Assembly: GCA_017550025.1 (NCBI GenBank)
Contig: JAFYLU010000098.1
Span: forward strand, 1-42,084
Direction: 5' to 3'
DNA length: 42,084 nt
From: Bacteroidales bacterium
GTDB lineage: Bacteria > Bacteroidota > Bacteroidia > Bacteroidales > UBA932
Positions within the stretch are counted from its first letter, which is position 1. The number at the start of each line of letters is the position of its first letter. Position numbers and translations under genes: made by a program. The notes under the pieces are model-generated. The model was not told where the DNA came from, searched no databases, and saw only the letters and a program-made list of their open reading frames with translations. Positions 28,406 through 37,064 of the stretch are shown one piece after another.

Positions 28406-29944
28406 ATGAGAGAACTTTATATAACCAATTCTCTTTCAAGAAAGAAAGAGATCTTCAAGCCGATCAACGAAGGCCATGTAGGCCTTTATGTATGCGGCCC
28501 TACAGTCTATGGAGACGCGCATCTGGGACATGCAAGACCAGGCGTGACATATGACGTATTCGTAAAACTTCTCAAGCACCTCGGCTACAAGGTGCGCTAT
28601 GTGCGCAACATCACCGACGTGGGACATCTCGAGCACGATGCGGACGAGGGAGAAGACAAGATTGCAAAGAAGGCGAGGCTCGAGCAGCTCGAGCCTATGG
28701 AAGTGGTGCAGAGATGTACCCTCGCCTACCATGAAGCGATGAGGATGCTCAACGTGGCACCTCCTTCGATCGAGCCGCGCGCTTCGGGACACATAATCGA
28801 GCAGATCGACCTTGTCAAGAAGATCCTTGATGCTGGATACGCATATGAAAGCAACGGATCGATATATTTCGACGTACTCAAATACGACAAGGACCACAAG
28901 TACGGCATCCTTTCGGGCCGCACCCTCGACGAGGTAAAGGAGGGCACACGCGACCTTGACGGACAGCAGGACAAGCGCGCCTCATACGACTTCGCCCTCT
29001 GGAAGAAAGCTTCTCCGGAGCACATCATGCGCTGGCCTTCACCATGGAGCGACGGCTTCCCGGGATGGCACCTCGAGTGCTCTGCGATGAGCGAGAAGTA
29101 CCTCGGCAAGGAATTCGACATCCACGGAGGCGGAATGGACCTTCTCTTCCCTCATCATGAGTGCGAGATCGCGCAGAACACAGCATCACGCGGATGCAGC
29201 GGCGTCAAGTACTGGATGCATAACAACATGATCACGATCGAGGGCAAGAAGATGGGCAAATCGCTCGGAAACTTCATCACCCTTCCTGAACTTTTTGCAG
29301 GAAAGCACGAGAAGCTTGAACAGGCATATACCCCTATGACCGTACGCTTCTTCATCCTTCAGGCTCACTATCGCGGCACACTCGACTTCAGCAACGAGGC
29401 GCTTCAGGCAGCGGAAAAGGGTCTCAAGAGGATCATGCAGGCAGGAAAGGATCTCCGCGCACTCGCTTCAGCAGCAGGTGTGACTGCAGCGCCGGCACTT
29501 GCATACGGAGAGTTCGTCCAGGCAGCGGCTCCTTCAGAAATCACAGCAACTAATGCAGAAGTGAAGGCAATCGTGGAGAATGTCTACGACGCTCTCTGCG
29601 ACGACCTCAACACCCCTATAGCACTTTCGCACATCTTTGACGCAGTACGCATCATCAACACTGTAAAAGACAAGAAGCTTACGCTTGACGCATCTGACTA
29701 TCAGACTCTTGTAAGCCTCTTCGACAACATCGTATACGGAGTCCTCGGAATTCGCGACGAGGAGAGCGAAGGCGGAAAGGCGGTGCAGACCATCGACGGA
29801 CTCGTGAACATGGTGCTCGAGCAGAGAAAAGCTGCAAAGGCTGCAAAGGACTGGGCTACATGTGACCGTATCCGCGACGACCTCAAGGCCATCGGAATCC
29901 AGATCAAGGACACCAAGGACGGCACAGAGTGGACTTTGGAATAA
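28406..29944 (+). CDS. cysS: Cysteinyl-tRNA synthetase
   Basis: Charges tRNA-Cys. The chosen start gives 512 residues beginning [17 protein letters not shown]; an in-frame extension of 31 residues begins inside the promoter and is rejected. The class I fold is clear: zinc ligand Cys30 in [22 protein letters not shown] motif as H39-L-G-H42, [48 protein letters not shown], and the KMSKS loop as K282-M-G-K-S286. The DALR-type anticodon domain and C-terminal tail follow. A strong intrinsic terminator follows the stop codon. Confidence 0.97.
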   Translation: MRELYITNSLSRKKEIFKPINEGHVGLYVCGPTVYGDAHLGHARPGVTYDVFVKLLKHLGYKVRYVRNITDVGHLEHDADEGEDKIAKKARLEQLEPMEVVQRCTLAYHEAMRMLNVAPPSIEPRASGHIIEQIDLVKKILDAGYAYESNGSIYFDVLKYDKDHKYGILSGRTLDEVKEGTRDLDGQQDKRASYDFALWKKASPEHIMRWPSPWSDGFPGWHLECSAMSEKYLGKEFDIHGGGMDLLFPHHECEIAQNTASRGCSGVKYWMHNNMITIEGKKMGKSLGNFITLPELFAGKHEKLEQAYTPMTVRFFILQAHYRGTLDFSNEALQAAEKGLKRIMQAGKDLRALASAAGVTAAPALAYGEFVQAAAPSEITATNAEVKAIVENVYDALCDDLNTPIALSHIFDAVRIINTVKDKKLTLDASDYQTLVSLFDNIVYGVLGIRDEESEGGKAVQTIDGLVNMVLEQRKAAKAAKDWATCDRIRDDLKAIGIQIKDTKDGTEWTLE

Positions 29945-29973
29945 ACTTGGTGCAATTTTATAGGAAAAGCGCT

Positions 29974-30012
29974 CGCGGTACCCTGAAAAACAAGGGTACC
30001 GCGTGCGTTTTT
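29974..30012 (+). terminator. Intrinsic terminator after cysS
   Basis: CGCGGTACCCT (29974-29984) pairs perfectly with AGGGTACCGCG (29993-30003), an 11-bp stem with an 8-nt A-rich loop, then TGCGTTTTT. It begins 29 bp after the cysS stop. Confidence 0.85.
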
Positions 30013-30048
30013 GGCCGTTTTTGCTCTAGGTCACTCATCATTTTTCGT

Positions 30049-30056
30049 TATATTTG
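30049..30056 (+). promoter_or_regulatory. -7 box of xth
   Basis: TATATTTG, an exact -7 match 20 bp before the xth ATG. No TTTG at 19-20 bp spacing; the nearest TTTG is 25 bp upstream. Confidence 0.45.
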
Positions 30057-30076
30057 CGAAAAATGCGTAGGTAAAC

Positions 30077-30832
30077 ATGTATAAGTTCATTTCATGGAAT
30101 GTAAACGGCCTGAGGGCCGTGTGCGGAAAAGGTTTCGCAGACATATTCGCAGAGCTTGACGCGGACTTCTTCTGCCTGCAGGAGACAAAGCTTCAGGCAG
30201 GTCAGATCGACCTTGAATTCCTCGGTTACAAGTCATACTGGAACTATGCGGAGAAGAAGGGATATTCCGGAACCGCGATATACTCCAGACATGAACCCTT
30301 GAGCGTATCATATGGCATCGGGGTGGAAGAACATGACCATGAAGGCCGTGTTGTGACGCTCGAAATGGAAGACTTCTATCTTGTATGCGTATATGTGCCG
30401 AACTCGCAGGACGGTCTGAAAAGGCTGGACTACCGCATGAGCTGGGAAGATGATTTCAGGGCATATCTCTGCGGACTCGCGGAAAAGAAAGGTGTGATCG
30501 TATGCGGAGACCTCAACGTGGCCCACAAGGAGATTGACCTCAAGAACCCGAAGTCCAACAGGATGAACGCAGGATTCACCGATCAGGAGAGAGAAAAATT
30601 CTCGACACTGCTTGACGCGGGATTCATAGACACATTCAGGCACTTCTACCCGGATCAGACAGACATATATTCATGGTGGTCGTACAGGTTCCAGGCAAGG
30701 CAGAAGAATGCAGGCTGGCGTATCGACTATTTCGTAGTATCGGAGGACCTGCGCGACAGGCTAGAAGGAGCAAAGATACACACGGACATCTTCGGTTCGG
30801 ACCATTGCCCGGTGGAACTCACCTTGAAATAA
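30077..30832 (+). CDS. xth: Exodeoxyribonuclease III (AP endonuclease family 1)
   Basis: Repairs abasic sites and 3'-blocked ends in DNA. The 251-residue, Mg-dependent endonuclease/exonuclease/phosphatase fold shows [11 protein letters not shown], the metal-binding glutamate in [49 protein letters not shown] and [11 protein letters not shown]. Length is standard. It is a single gene between the cysS terminator and a convergent hairpin shared with the GNAT gene. Confidence 0.96.
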   Translation: MYKFISWNVNGLRAVCGKGFADIFAELDADFFCLQETKLQAGQIDLEFLGYKSYWNYAEKKGYSGTAIYSRHEPLSVSYGIGVEEHDHEGRVVTLEMEDFYLVCVYVPNSQDGLKRLDYRMSWEDDFRAYLCGLAEKKGVIVCGDLNVAHKEIDLKNPKSNRMNAGFTDQEREKFSTLLDAGFIDTFRHFYPDQTDIYSWWSYRFQARQKNAGWRIDYFVVSEDLRDRLEGAKIHTDIFGSDHCPVELTLK

Positions 30833-30851
30833 ACAGGATTACATATAGAGA

Positions 30852-30888
30852 CAATGATGGGGCATCGAAATTCGGTGCCCCATCATTG
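30852..30888. terminator. Hairpin between convergent xth and GNAT genes
   Basis: CAATGATGGGGCA (30852-30864) pairs perfectly with TGCCCCATCATTG (30876-30888), a 13-bp stem with an 11-nt loop that can add three more pairs. There is no T-run on either side, so it is terminator-like by position and stability only. Confidence 0.6.
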
Positions 30889-30978
30889 AACTATAACCCT
30901 ATTATTAACAACTAAACTAACCACGACTTAACATTTTGCAAATGATGTGCCAAAACCGAAAACGCGCAAGAAAATTTG

Positions 30979-31236
30979 TTAATATCCGTGTTTTTCCAGC
31001 CAGGACAAGGCATATGAGCATGTAGCCTTGCAGCGAAGCCCGTTAAGATCGGCAAATCTGTATGCCTCACCGACCAGCTCCGAGGCGATGCCGAGCCCTT
31101 TTATAGGTTTGGGCACATAGGTATGGGTCACCACCAATGCGCCGTCGCTGATCACATAGTCAACATGGGCTTCATGCCCTTCCACCACCGTCGAGAAACG
31201 GCGTTCATTTTCCAGATGTCTGATGTGCGATTTCAT
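30979..31236 (-). CDS. Small GNAT-family N-acetyltransferase (YjdJ-like)
   Basis: An 85-residue protein from ATG 31236 (MKSHIRHLENERRF); an upstream in-frame ATG adds ten residues and would sit before the -7-like CAAATTTG. The pattern RRFSTVVEGHEAHVDYVI, VVTHTYVPKPIKGLGIASELV (acetyl-CoA loop) and KATCSYALSWLEKHGY is typical of the small, minimal GNAT domain proteins. The acyl acceptor is unknown. It follows lrgB by 49 bp on the same strand and may be the last gene of the flippase-lrgA-lrgB unit. Confidence 0.82.
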   Translation of the reverse strand: MKSHIRHLENERRFSTVVEGHEAHVDYVISDGALVVTHTYVPKPIKGLGIASELVGEAYRFADLNGLRCKATCSYALSWLEKHGY

Positions 31237-31285
31237 TGTACTGCAAATTTGACGCTTCCTTATCAAAAGGGATGCCTCATGCAGG

Positions 31286-31984
31286 TCAGAATCCTACAAG
31301 AAGATTGAACAGAGGCACAATCAGCGAGGTCAATACTCCCATGAGGGCGATCGAAAGACCGCTGACAGCACCTTCCACAGCCCCGAGTTCGATAGCACGT
31401 GCCGTACCCAATCCATGAGAAGAACAGCCCATAGCCAATCCTCTGGCAACGGGATCCTTTATCCGGAGGAGCTTCATCACGGCAGGACCTATGACCGCGC
31501 CAATAAAACCTGAAAGGATGACCGACACGACAGCAAGGGACGCGTCTCCACCGATGGAACGCGTGATGTCCATTGCGATCGGAGATGTCACAGACTTGGC
31601 TTCGAGAGAACGGATGAAGAGTTCGTCGAGTCCTAAAAGCGGACAGAGAAGATAGACGCTCACAACTCCGGTAATGCTGCCGGTAACGACCGCCGACATG
31701 ATTCCGACAATATGTTCGCGGACTGTCCTGCGGTGACGATAGAGAAGATATCCGAGAGAGACCACGCATGGTCCCAGCATGAAATCTATTATGAAATTAG
31801 ACTTGACATAATAATCCGGAGATATGTCCAGCGACTTTATGACCGCGATTATCACAGGAATGCTTATTATGAACGGATGCATAAGGGACAGTCCGGATTT
31901 CTTCTTGACCCACAGGCCGAGAAGATAGGATCCTACCGTAAGCAGAAGCATCATCGGAACATTACAGAAGATTTCTCCAGCCAT
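31286..31984 (-). CDS. lrgB: LrgB/CidB-family membrane protein
   Basis: Partner of LrgA. The pair is described as holin/antiholin-like murein hydrolase regulators and, in other bacteria and plastids, as exporters of small carboxylates. About 232 residues with many TM segments; characteristic stretches are SLGYLLYRHRR, SLEAKSVTSPIAMDI, GFIGAVIGPAVMK and the strongly conserved GLAMGCSSHGLGTARAIELG. The start is taken at 31984, where the ATG overlaps the lrgA stop; ATGs at 31987 and 31999 are also possible. lrgA lies immediately upstream. Confidence 0.93.
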   Translation of the reverse strand: MAGEIFCNVPMMLLLTVGSYLLGLWVKKKSGLSLMHPFIISIPVIIAVIKSLDISPDYYVKSNFIIDFMLGPCVVSLGYLLYRHRRTVREHIVGIMSAVVTGSITGVVSVYLLCPLLGLDELFIRSLEAKSVTSPIAMDITRSIGGDASLAVVSVILSGFIGAVIGPAVMKLLRIKDPVARGLAMGCSSHGLGTARAIELGAVEGAVSGLSIALMGVLTSLIVPLFNLLVGF

Positions 31985-32337
31985 CATTTCTTCCTCCATA
32001 TCTTATCCGTCAGCTGCTTTGTCCATCCGGACACGGCCATGACGATTACGGCTGTAAGGGTCAGCAATATCAGCCATCCCCAGAAATGCACCTTAATGAG
32101 CCCCCACATATCCAGGATTCCTATCAGGGCCGGGATGAAGAAAAGGGCCATATTGTCTGTGAGGAAGGTCGCGACATCCCTCACAGAGTCTTCCTTCACC
32201 AGTCCGGTCATCAGCGATCCGAACATAAGAATCATTCCCAGTACGCTGCCCGGGACAAAGCCTCCGATAAGGGAAGACAGAAGATTTCCGAGTACGAGAT
32301 GGAGAAGGATGACGAATATGCCTTTTATGATATTCAT
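31984..32337 (-). CDS. lrgA: LrgA/CidA-family membrane protein
   Basis: A 117-residue protein with four hydrophobic segments. The family signature is visible in GNLLSSLIGGFVPGSVLGMILMF and FFIPALIGILDMWGLI. It forms the standard pair with lrgB, with stop and start overlapping. Its own ATG overlaps the flippase-like gene's stop by four bases (ATGA), indicating translational coupling of all three. Confidence 0.93.
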   Translation of the reverse strand: MNIIKGIFVILLHLVLGNLLSSLIGGFVPGSVLGMILMFGSLMTGLVKEDSVRDVATFLTDNMALFFIPALIGILDMWGLIKVHFWGWLILLTLTAVIVMAVSGWTKQLTDKIWRKK

Positions 32338-33344
32338 GGCTTCAGGGCTTCATATGAATACGATCCGAGGCCGAATAGAATCTGCGTGATGGCCTGGGAA
32401 GTATGTGACAGGGTCGCATAGATGATGCCTGTCTCTACCGGAACTCCGTATATCGCTGAGAGGGCGAGACTTATGACGAAATGGAAGGCACCGATACCGC
32501 CGGGAACAGGAACCGCAAATCCGACGCCTCCCACCAGCGAAAGGAAGAGAGCATCGACAATGCCAAGTCCGTCAAGGAAGGGAGCTGCCCACATGGTGCT
32601 TGCGGCCATAAGCCAATATGTAAGCCATATAGCTGCAGTATAAGCGAAGAAAAGCCATTTCTGCTGCATCTTGAGGCAGCTTGCAAATCCCTGGAGGATG
32701 CCGGAAAAGAGCCCCCATACCTTACGGCAGAATCCGTTGGTCTGACGGTAACGCCAGAGTGCATACAGGGCTGCAGCACAGGCCATGGCAAGAAGAGCCA
32801 CGATCCACCAGATGCTGAAATCAAGGTTCTGCGTAGCCGGAGTCCATATCTGTTCCATGAAGAATCCGCCGAAACGGTCGAAGCCACCGGCCACGACCAC
32901 GGCAAGCAGGACAAGCATCACGAGGAGCTCCCAGCTGCGCTCGAGCACCACGGTACCGAGAACCTTCTCATAGGAGGCCTTCTTATGCTCCGGATCAGAA
33001 GGATCGACAGGCTGCGAGCGACGCGTGATGACACCGCAGCGGATGAATTCTCCGATTCTCGGAAAGATGAAATTGGAAATATTGCCGATATTGACGCCGT
33101 TGAAGGCTGTCGTACGGGTTATGCTGTCGTCGATAGGAAGCAGCAGCCTGCGCCAGCGTACTGCGCGAAGCCAGAATGCAAAAGAGCCTGCCGCCATTGA
33201 AAGAAGAATATACTCCCACCTGCACGACCTGATCCCGCTGACGAAATCGGCCCACTCGACACCCCTGAACGAGAAGTACAGAAGTGCAGCCGCCAATCCC
33301 GCCGACAGAAGATATTTCAGTATTTTCGATAGTCTTTTATCCAT
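32334..33344 (-). CDS. YbhN/LPG_synthase_TM-type flippase-like membrane protein
   Basis: A 336-residue protein with about eight TM helices, resembling the membrane domain of MprF-type lysylphosphatidylglycerol synthases but without any aminoacyl-transferase domain. Typical features are WLRAVRWRRLLLP after TM2, NGVNIGNISNFIFPRIGEFIRCGVI, the charged VLERSWELLVML and VPVPGGIGAFHFVISLAL near the end. Such standalone proteins are thought to move lipids or lipid-linked molecules; the substrate is unknown. It is first in a coupled operon with lrgA and lrgB and divergent from the kinase gene. Confidence 0.85.
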   Translation of the reverse strand: MDKRLSKILKYLLSAGLAAALLYFSFRGVEWADFVSGIRSCRWEYILLSMAAGSFAFWLRAVRWRRLLLPIDDSITRTTAFNGVNIGNISNFIFPRIGEFIRCGVITRRSQPVDPSDPEHKKASYEKVLGTVVLERSWELLVMLVLLAVVVAGGFDRFGGFFMEQIWTPATQNLDFSIWWIVALLAMACAAALYALWRYRQTNGFCRKVWGLFSGILQGFASCLKMQQKWLFFAYTAAIWLTYWLMAASTMWAAPFLDGLGIVDALFLSLVGGVGFAVPVPGGIGAFHFVISLALSAIYGVPVETGIIYATLSHTSQAITQILFGLGSYSYEALKP

Positions 33345-33373
33345 ATATATTCAATCCCTTCAGGATGCGGCTG

Positions 33374-33381
33374 CAAATTTA
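33374..33381 (-). promoter_or_regulatory. -7 box of the flippase-lrgAB operon
   Basis: Minus-strand TAAATTTG (33381-33374), an exact -7 match 29 bp before the ATG. No clear -33 box. It is back to back with the kinase promoter. Confidence 0.45.
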
Positions 33382-33394
33382 TCCAATAATTTGC

Positions 33395-33402
33395 TAACTT
33401 TG
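33395..33402 (+). promoter_or_regulatory. -7 box of the PfkB kinase operon
   Basis: TAACTTTG, an exact -7 match 27 bp before the ATG at 33430. No clear -33 box at 19-20 bp. Confidence 0.5.
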
Positions 33403-33429
33403 TCCGGTTTACATATAAAAAGAATTATT

Positions 33430-34431
33430 ATGGCGTCAATATTAGGCATCGGTAACGCACTGACAGACATCCTTGCAGTTCTTCCTGACGACAGGTTCCT
33501 GAAGGAATTCCACCTTCCAAAAGGAAGCATGCAGCATGTGGACATGGAGACAGGAGACAAGATCTGGAAGACTCTCAAGCCTATGGGAGTACAGCTTGTG
33601 GCAGGCGGATCCGCAGCCAACACGATAACCGGAACAGCCATCTTCGGAATGGAATCGGGCTTCATCGGCAAGGTGGGCGACGACGATCTGGGACACCTCT
33701 TCAAGAGCGACCAGGAGCAGTACGGCATCCGTTCCACACTTCTCAAGGGCGTTCATTCTTCGGGAAAGGCCATGGTGTTCATCACCGCACCGAATGCAGA
33801 AAGGACATTCGCCGTATATCTGGGAGCAGCGCTGGAGCTTGTTCCTGAAGACCTCAAGCCAGAATATTTCGAGGGATATGACTATTTCCACATCGAAGGA
33901 TATCTTGTTCAGAATCAGGCGACTATCCGCAGGGCGGTCGAGCTGGCAAAGGAAGCAGGATGTCTCATATCCATCGACATGGCATCATATAATGTGGTGG
34001 AATCCAACGACGCCTTCCTCCATGACATCGTGGAGAACTATGTAGACATCGTATTCGCAAACGAGACAGAGGCCAAGGCCTTCACCAAGATGGAACCTCG
34101 CGAGGCTCTCGACGAGATCGCCCGCAGCTGCAAGATCGCGGTGGTCAAGGTAGGCAAGGACGGATCGATGGTCAAGAGCGGCGACGAATACCATTTCATC
34201 GAGGCATGGCCGGCAAATCCGGTAGACGCAACAGGAGCAGGCGACACATATGCGGCCGGCTTCCTGTATGCACACTCCCTCGGCATGCCGCTGAAGGTCT
34301 GCGGAGAAATAGGATCCATCATTGCTGCGAAAGTAGTGGAAGTCGTCGGCACAAAGATTGACATACCGCGCTGGAAGGCGGCTAAAAAGGAAATACGAGA
34401 ACTCATAGCAGCAAACACTGAAGCAGAATAG
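33430..34431 (+). CDS. PfkB-family carbohydrate / adenosine kinase
   Basis: A 333-residue ribokinase-fold kinase starting MASILGIGNALTDILAV at 33430; the long in-frame upstream extension crosses the divergent promoters and is rejected. Motifs are VAGGSAANTITGTAIFG (sugar-binding loop), GFIGKVGDDDLG, VVKVGKDGS and the anion hole/catalytic base DATGAGD (266-272, base Asp272). Homologues in Bacteroidota are usually labelled adenosine kinase. That fits a purine-salvage role, but ribose- or fructose-type substrates cannot be excluded. The next gene starts three bases after the stop, then the PopT gene follows: a three-gene operon. Confidence 0.87.
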   Translation: MASILGIGNALTDILAVLPDDRFLKEFHLPKGSMQHVDMETGDKIWKTLKPMGVQLVAGGSAANTITGTAIFGMESGFIGKVGDDDLGHLFKSDQEQYGIRSTLLKGVHSSGKAMVFITAPNAERTFAVYLGAALELVPEDLKPEYFEGYDYFHIEGYLVQNQATIRRAVELAKEAGCLISIDMASYNVVESNDAFLHDIVENYVDIVFANETEAKAFTKMEPREALDEIARSCKIAVVKVGKDGSMVKSGDEYHFIEAWPANPVDATGAGDTYAAGFLYAHSLGMPLKVCGEIGSIIAAKVVEVVGTKIDIPRWKAAKKEIRELIAANTEAE

Positions 34432-34434
34432 ACT

Positions 34435-34974
34435 ATGCTTGACACGATATTCAGATTTTTCCGCGAAAGGAAGATAAAGAAGTTCCTCAGCGACATCCCG
34501 ACAGGAATGCGCTCGCTCAGGAACATATCTTCTGCAAACGTAATCATAGATGTCGAAGAACCGGGATTCGAGCTCCTCAAGGAAGATATACTTGCCTGGG
34601 GCCGCCAGAAGGGCCTGAAGGTCAACATATATTTCTTCGACTTCAGGAAGATCGGCAAGGAAGAACTACTTCTCACCAGCATCACCACCACCATCCTGAA
34701 AAAGGAACTCGACTGGATCGGAACCCCGGAATTCAGCAAGGTGGGCGCACTGATGTATGAGCCAAGCGACCTTCTGATATCTCTGATTGACAACAGCGAC
34801 TTCCCTATCGAATTCCTCAGCAAATGCTCTAAAGCAAGATTCAAGATAGGCAGATGCGGATTTGAGGGAGATGCATACGACGCGGTATTCACCGGCAACC
34901 CGACCGAAGACCTCCGCTCCGATGCAAGAAGGATATTCGCAGCCATGACCGAATTCATAGACAAGATAGTATAG
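34435..34974 (+). CDS. Conserved Bacteroidota protein, possibly DUF6913-like
   Basis: A 179-residue soluble protein with no signal peptide or TM segment. It begins with a basic helix (LDTIFRFFRERKIKKFLSDIP), followed by alternating strands and helices (NVIIDVEEPGFELLKEDILAW, KVNIYFFDF, GALMYEPSDLLISLID) and a C-terminal FTGNPTEDLRSDARRIFAAMTEFIDKI. The pattern recalls the DUF6913 proteins common in this phylum, from memory. Function unknown. Three bases separate it from the kinase stop and four from the PopT start, so it is embedded in a tight operon, which hints at a cytoplasmic role near the envelope. Confidence 0.7.
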   Translation: MLDTIFRFFRERKIKKFLSDIPTGMRSLRNISSANVIIDVEEPGFELLKEDILAWGRQKGLKVNIYFFDFRKIGKEELLLTSITTTILKKELDWIGTPEFSKVGALMYEPSDLLISLIDNSDFPIEFLSKCSKARFKIGRCGFEGDAYDAVFTGNPTEDLRSDARRIFAAMTEFIDKIV

Positions 34975-34978
34975 TGTA

Positions 34979-35959
34979 ATGAAAGGACTTTTGAAGAATC
35001 TGACAGTCGCCGCGAAAGGCGCCTGCATGGGAGCGGCAGATGTGATACCGGGAGTTTCCGGAGGAACCATCGCCTTCATAATGGGAATCTACGACGAATT
35101 CGTCGGCTCGCTGGCATCATTCAATGCAGAAGCGGTAAAGCTGTTATTCAGCGGCAGATTCAAAGAGTTCTGGAAACACATAAACGGCACATTCCTGCTC
35201 TCGCTCGTCGCAGGAATAATGGTGAGCGTGGTCACATTGGCCGGCCTGATGCAGATGCTCCTGACCAATTACCCCATCCAGACATGGGCTTTCTTCTTCG
35301 GTCTCATCGTAGCATCGTCCATCTTCATCCTGCGCGGCATATCCGGATGGAAGCTGCGTGAAGCCTTCATGCTCGTATCCGGCGTATTGCTTGGAGCCGT
35401 AGTATGCACCCTCTCCCCCACCCAGACTCCTGAAGGGCTGTGGTTCATCTTCATCAGCGGCGCCATCGCCATCTGCGCGATGATCCTTCCCGGCATATCC
35501 GGCAGCTTCATCCTGCTAATACTCGGCAAATACCAATACATAATGGGATGCATATCCGGCCTGGCATCCGGAAACGACTTCTCCCGCAACCTGCTCATAC
35601 TCTGCACATTCGGCTGCGGCGCAGTAATCGGCATCCTCTCATTCTCGAAATTCCTGCACTGGCTGCTCGCAAGATATCAGAAAGAGACAATGATAGTCCT
35701 TGCCGGCTTCATCATCGGTTCCCTCGTCAAGGTATGGCCATGGAGCAATGCAGAGGCCATAGTCCTGTCCCAGTTCCCGGAACTCGCTGCGGCTGACTCT
35801 CTCGCAGGGGCAGCTCTTCCCGCAGAAACAGTCGAGATGTATATGGAAACTGCAGACCCGCATATCGCAGGAGCAGTAATCTTAGCCATTATAGGATTCA
35901 CCCTTGTCAGCGGCATCGAAATCGTCGGCAGAATGATTTCGCGAAGAAAAACGGCATAA
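34979..35959 (+). CDS. DUF368 / PopT-type polyprenyl-phosphate translocase
   Basis: A 326-residue membrane protein with about eight to ten TM segments and the DUF368 internal repeat: GAADVIPGVSGGTIAFIMGIYDEF near residue 20 and ICAMILPGISGSFILLILGKYQYIM near residue 165. DUF368 (PopT) proteins have been shown to recycle undecaprenyl phosphate across the inner membrane for cell-wall synthesis. Assignment to that role here is by family. It is the last gene of the kinase operon. A flippase-like protein is encoded divergently just upstream, giving a small cluster of envelope-lipid transport genes. Confidence 0.9.
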   Translation: MKGLLKNLTVAAKGACMGAADVIPGVSGGTIAFIMGIYDEFVGSLASFNAEAVKLLFSGRFKEFWKHINGTFLLSLVAGIMVSVVTLAGLMQMLLTNYPIQTWAFFFGLIVASSIFILRGISGWKLREAFMLVSGVLLGAVVCTLSPTQTPEGLWFIFISGAIAICAMILPGISGSFILLILGKYQYIMGCISGLASGNDFSRNLLILCTFGCGAVIGILSFSKFLHWLLARYQKETMIVLAGFIIGSLVKVWPWSNAEAIVLSQFPELAAADSLAGAALPAETVEMYMETADPHIAGAVILAIIGFTLVSGIEIVGRMISRRKTA

Positions 35960-36004
35960 TCATTGGTATGCAGCCTGTCAACGAACATAAAACAGACTGC
36001 ATCC

Positions 36005-36478
36005 ATGAAAACCATGCTTCACCGCTGCCTTGCCTCATTCCCCCTGATGGCGGCAGCACTTTCAGCAACATCCTGCATCTACGACACCCCCGACGGCGAC
36101 CATTTCTTCCGCACCCTCTGGACATCATCCGAAGCCCCGTTCGAGAATCTCACCATCGAATTCCTGTGCGGAGGCAACATTTCAGCCAAAGCCGACAACG
36201 CTGCAGGCTCCTATGGAAGCTACCAGCCGTCCGGCGAGACAGCCTGGTTCACCGGCCTCCACCTGATTCTGGAGAACAATCCCGAGCATGACACCAGCAC
36301 CGCTGCAGGCGAAGACAATCCAGCAGCCGGACCCGACGGCAGCCAGACAACCGGCAAAGGCCTCATCATCATAGAGGAAGCCCACCGCACCGACGATCTT
36401 CTGACCATAATCTGGCACCACTCCGGATCCCCCACATCCTGCTCTACACGACTGCGCCGCCTGTCCTCATACCAATGA
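36005..36478 (+). CDS. Small lipoprotein of unknown function
   Basis: A 157-residue protein starting MKTMLHRCLASFPLMAA with a lipobox ATSC followed by IYDTPDGDHFFRTLW. The in-frame ATG at 35963 would place 14 polar residues before the signal and is less likely. The mature part is low in recognisable motifs: LTIEFLCGGNISAKADN, a Gly/Asp/Ala-rich linker around residues 95-120, then LLTIIWHHS. It looks like one of the short surface or periplasmic lipoproteins seen across Bacteroidales. It is 45 bp downstream of the PopT gene, so it may be co-transcribed. I do not recognise a function. Confidence 0.7.
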   Translation: MKTMLHRCLASFPLMAAALSATSCIYDTPDGDHFFRTLWTSSEAPFENLTIEFLCGGNISAKADNAAGSYGSYQPSGETAWFTGLHLILENNPEHDTSTAAGEDNPAAGPDGSQTTGKGLIIIEEAHRTDDLLTIIWHHSGSPTSCSTRLRRLSSYQ

Positions 36479-36525
36479 CGGACAAGTTCAAAAATCACCG
36501 GCAACAACACATTTTATGAAATATA

Positions 36526-36557
36526 TTTGCCAATTACAAGAAATTGTCATATATTTG
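36526..36557 (+). promoter_or_regulatory. Consensus promoter of tRNA-Arg
   Basis: TTTG (36526-36529), exactly 20 nt, TATATTTG (36550-36557): a perfect match to both boxes. The leader to the tRNA is about 40 nt and holds a small hairpin (CGTACC 36569-36574 with GGTACG 36582-36587). Confidence 0.85.
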
Positions 36558-36604
36558 CAGCCACTTTCCGTACCGCCACAAGGTACGCAAAGAAAATACG
36601 GATC

Positions 36605-36678
36605 GGTTCGGTAGCTCAGTTGGATAGAGCAACAGCCTTCTAAGCTGTGGGTCTTGGGTTCGAATCCCAACCGAATCA
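36605..36678 (+). tRNA. tRNA-Arg (anticodon TCT)
   Basis: Complete cloverleaf: acceptor GGTTCGG pairing with CCGAATC (one G-T), D-arm AGCTCAGTTGGATAGAGC, anticodon loop CTTCTAA (TCT), T-arm with GGGTTCGAATCCC. 74 nt, CCA not encoded. It has its own promoter and terminator and marks the boundary between core genes and the AT-rich accessory region. tRNA 3' ends are common attachment sites for integrases. Confidence 0.96.
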
Positions 36679-36683
36679 CACTA

Positions 36684-36720
36684 ATCGCCCTCTCAGATAT
36701 CTGAGGGGGCGATTTTGTTT
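36684..36720 (+). terminator. Intrinsic terminator of tRNA-Arg
   Basis: ATCGCCCTCTCAGA (36684-36697) pairs with TCTGAGGGGGCGAT (36700-36713), 14 bp with one T-G wobble, followed by TTTGTTT. A strong factor-independent terminator 5 nt after the tRNA. Confidence 0.85.
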
Positions 36721-36727
36721 GTTCTTT

Positions 36728-36745
36728 CCCCACATTTTCCCCACA
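36728..36745. repeat. Two CCCCACA direct repeats, 11 bp apart
   Basis: CCCCACA at 36728-36734 and 36739-36745, separated by TTTT, so the period is about one helical turn. They lie just past the tRNA-Arg terminator at the presumed element end. That spacing would suit tandem binding of an integrase or accessory protein. No third copy was noticed nearby. Confidence 0.4.
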
Positions 36746-37064
36746 AGAAAAAATTATCAACAAAAAGAAAGGTAAAGGATAACACGAGTCAAAATAATTG
36801 CACTATCTTTGTCATGATAGAACATATTTAACCACACATAGTTATGATCTGAATTTTCATATCGACTATCTTCAAGGTATTTTAGGTTTATATAAAAAGG
36901 TGCAACGCATTGGGAGAGTAAAGAGCTTAATTTAACTAATAATATTTGCCGCGAAGAGTCTTACACGAAAAACAATTAAATACATGACTTTTTTAACACA
37001 AAAGGAATATTATTTGTTATTTTTGTAGTAACTTTGAACCGAGAGGACAAAACAAAATTCAGCG
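36746..37064. other. AT-rich non-coding stretch at the element end
   Basis: About 320 bp without a convincing gene. It contains several -7-like boxes on the plus strand: TATCTTTG near 36802, TATTTTTG at 37018-37025 and TAACTTTG at 37029-37036. None has a well-spaced -33 box. The last two are the best candidates for driving the three-gene module. No attachment-site duplicate of the tRNA was found here. Confidence 0.4.

Noticed and set aside
33025-33429. 135-codon N-terminal extension of the PfkB kinase
   Set aside because: It overlaps the divergent flippase-like gene and both promoters, and the kinase fold begins at the ATG at 33430.
34038-34964. 308-codon minus-strand frame opposite the kinase and following gene
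   Set aside because: Its composition is serine- and arginine-rich without motifs, while the plus strand carries a complete PfkB kinase and a tightly linked operon gene.
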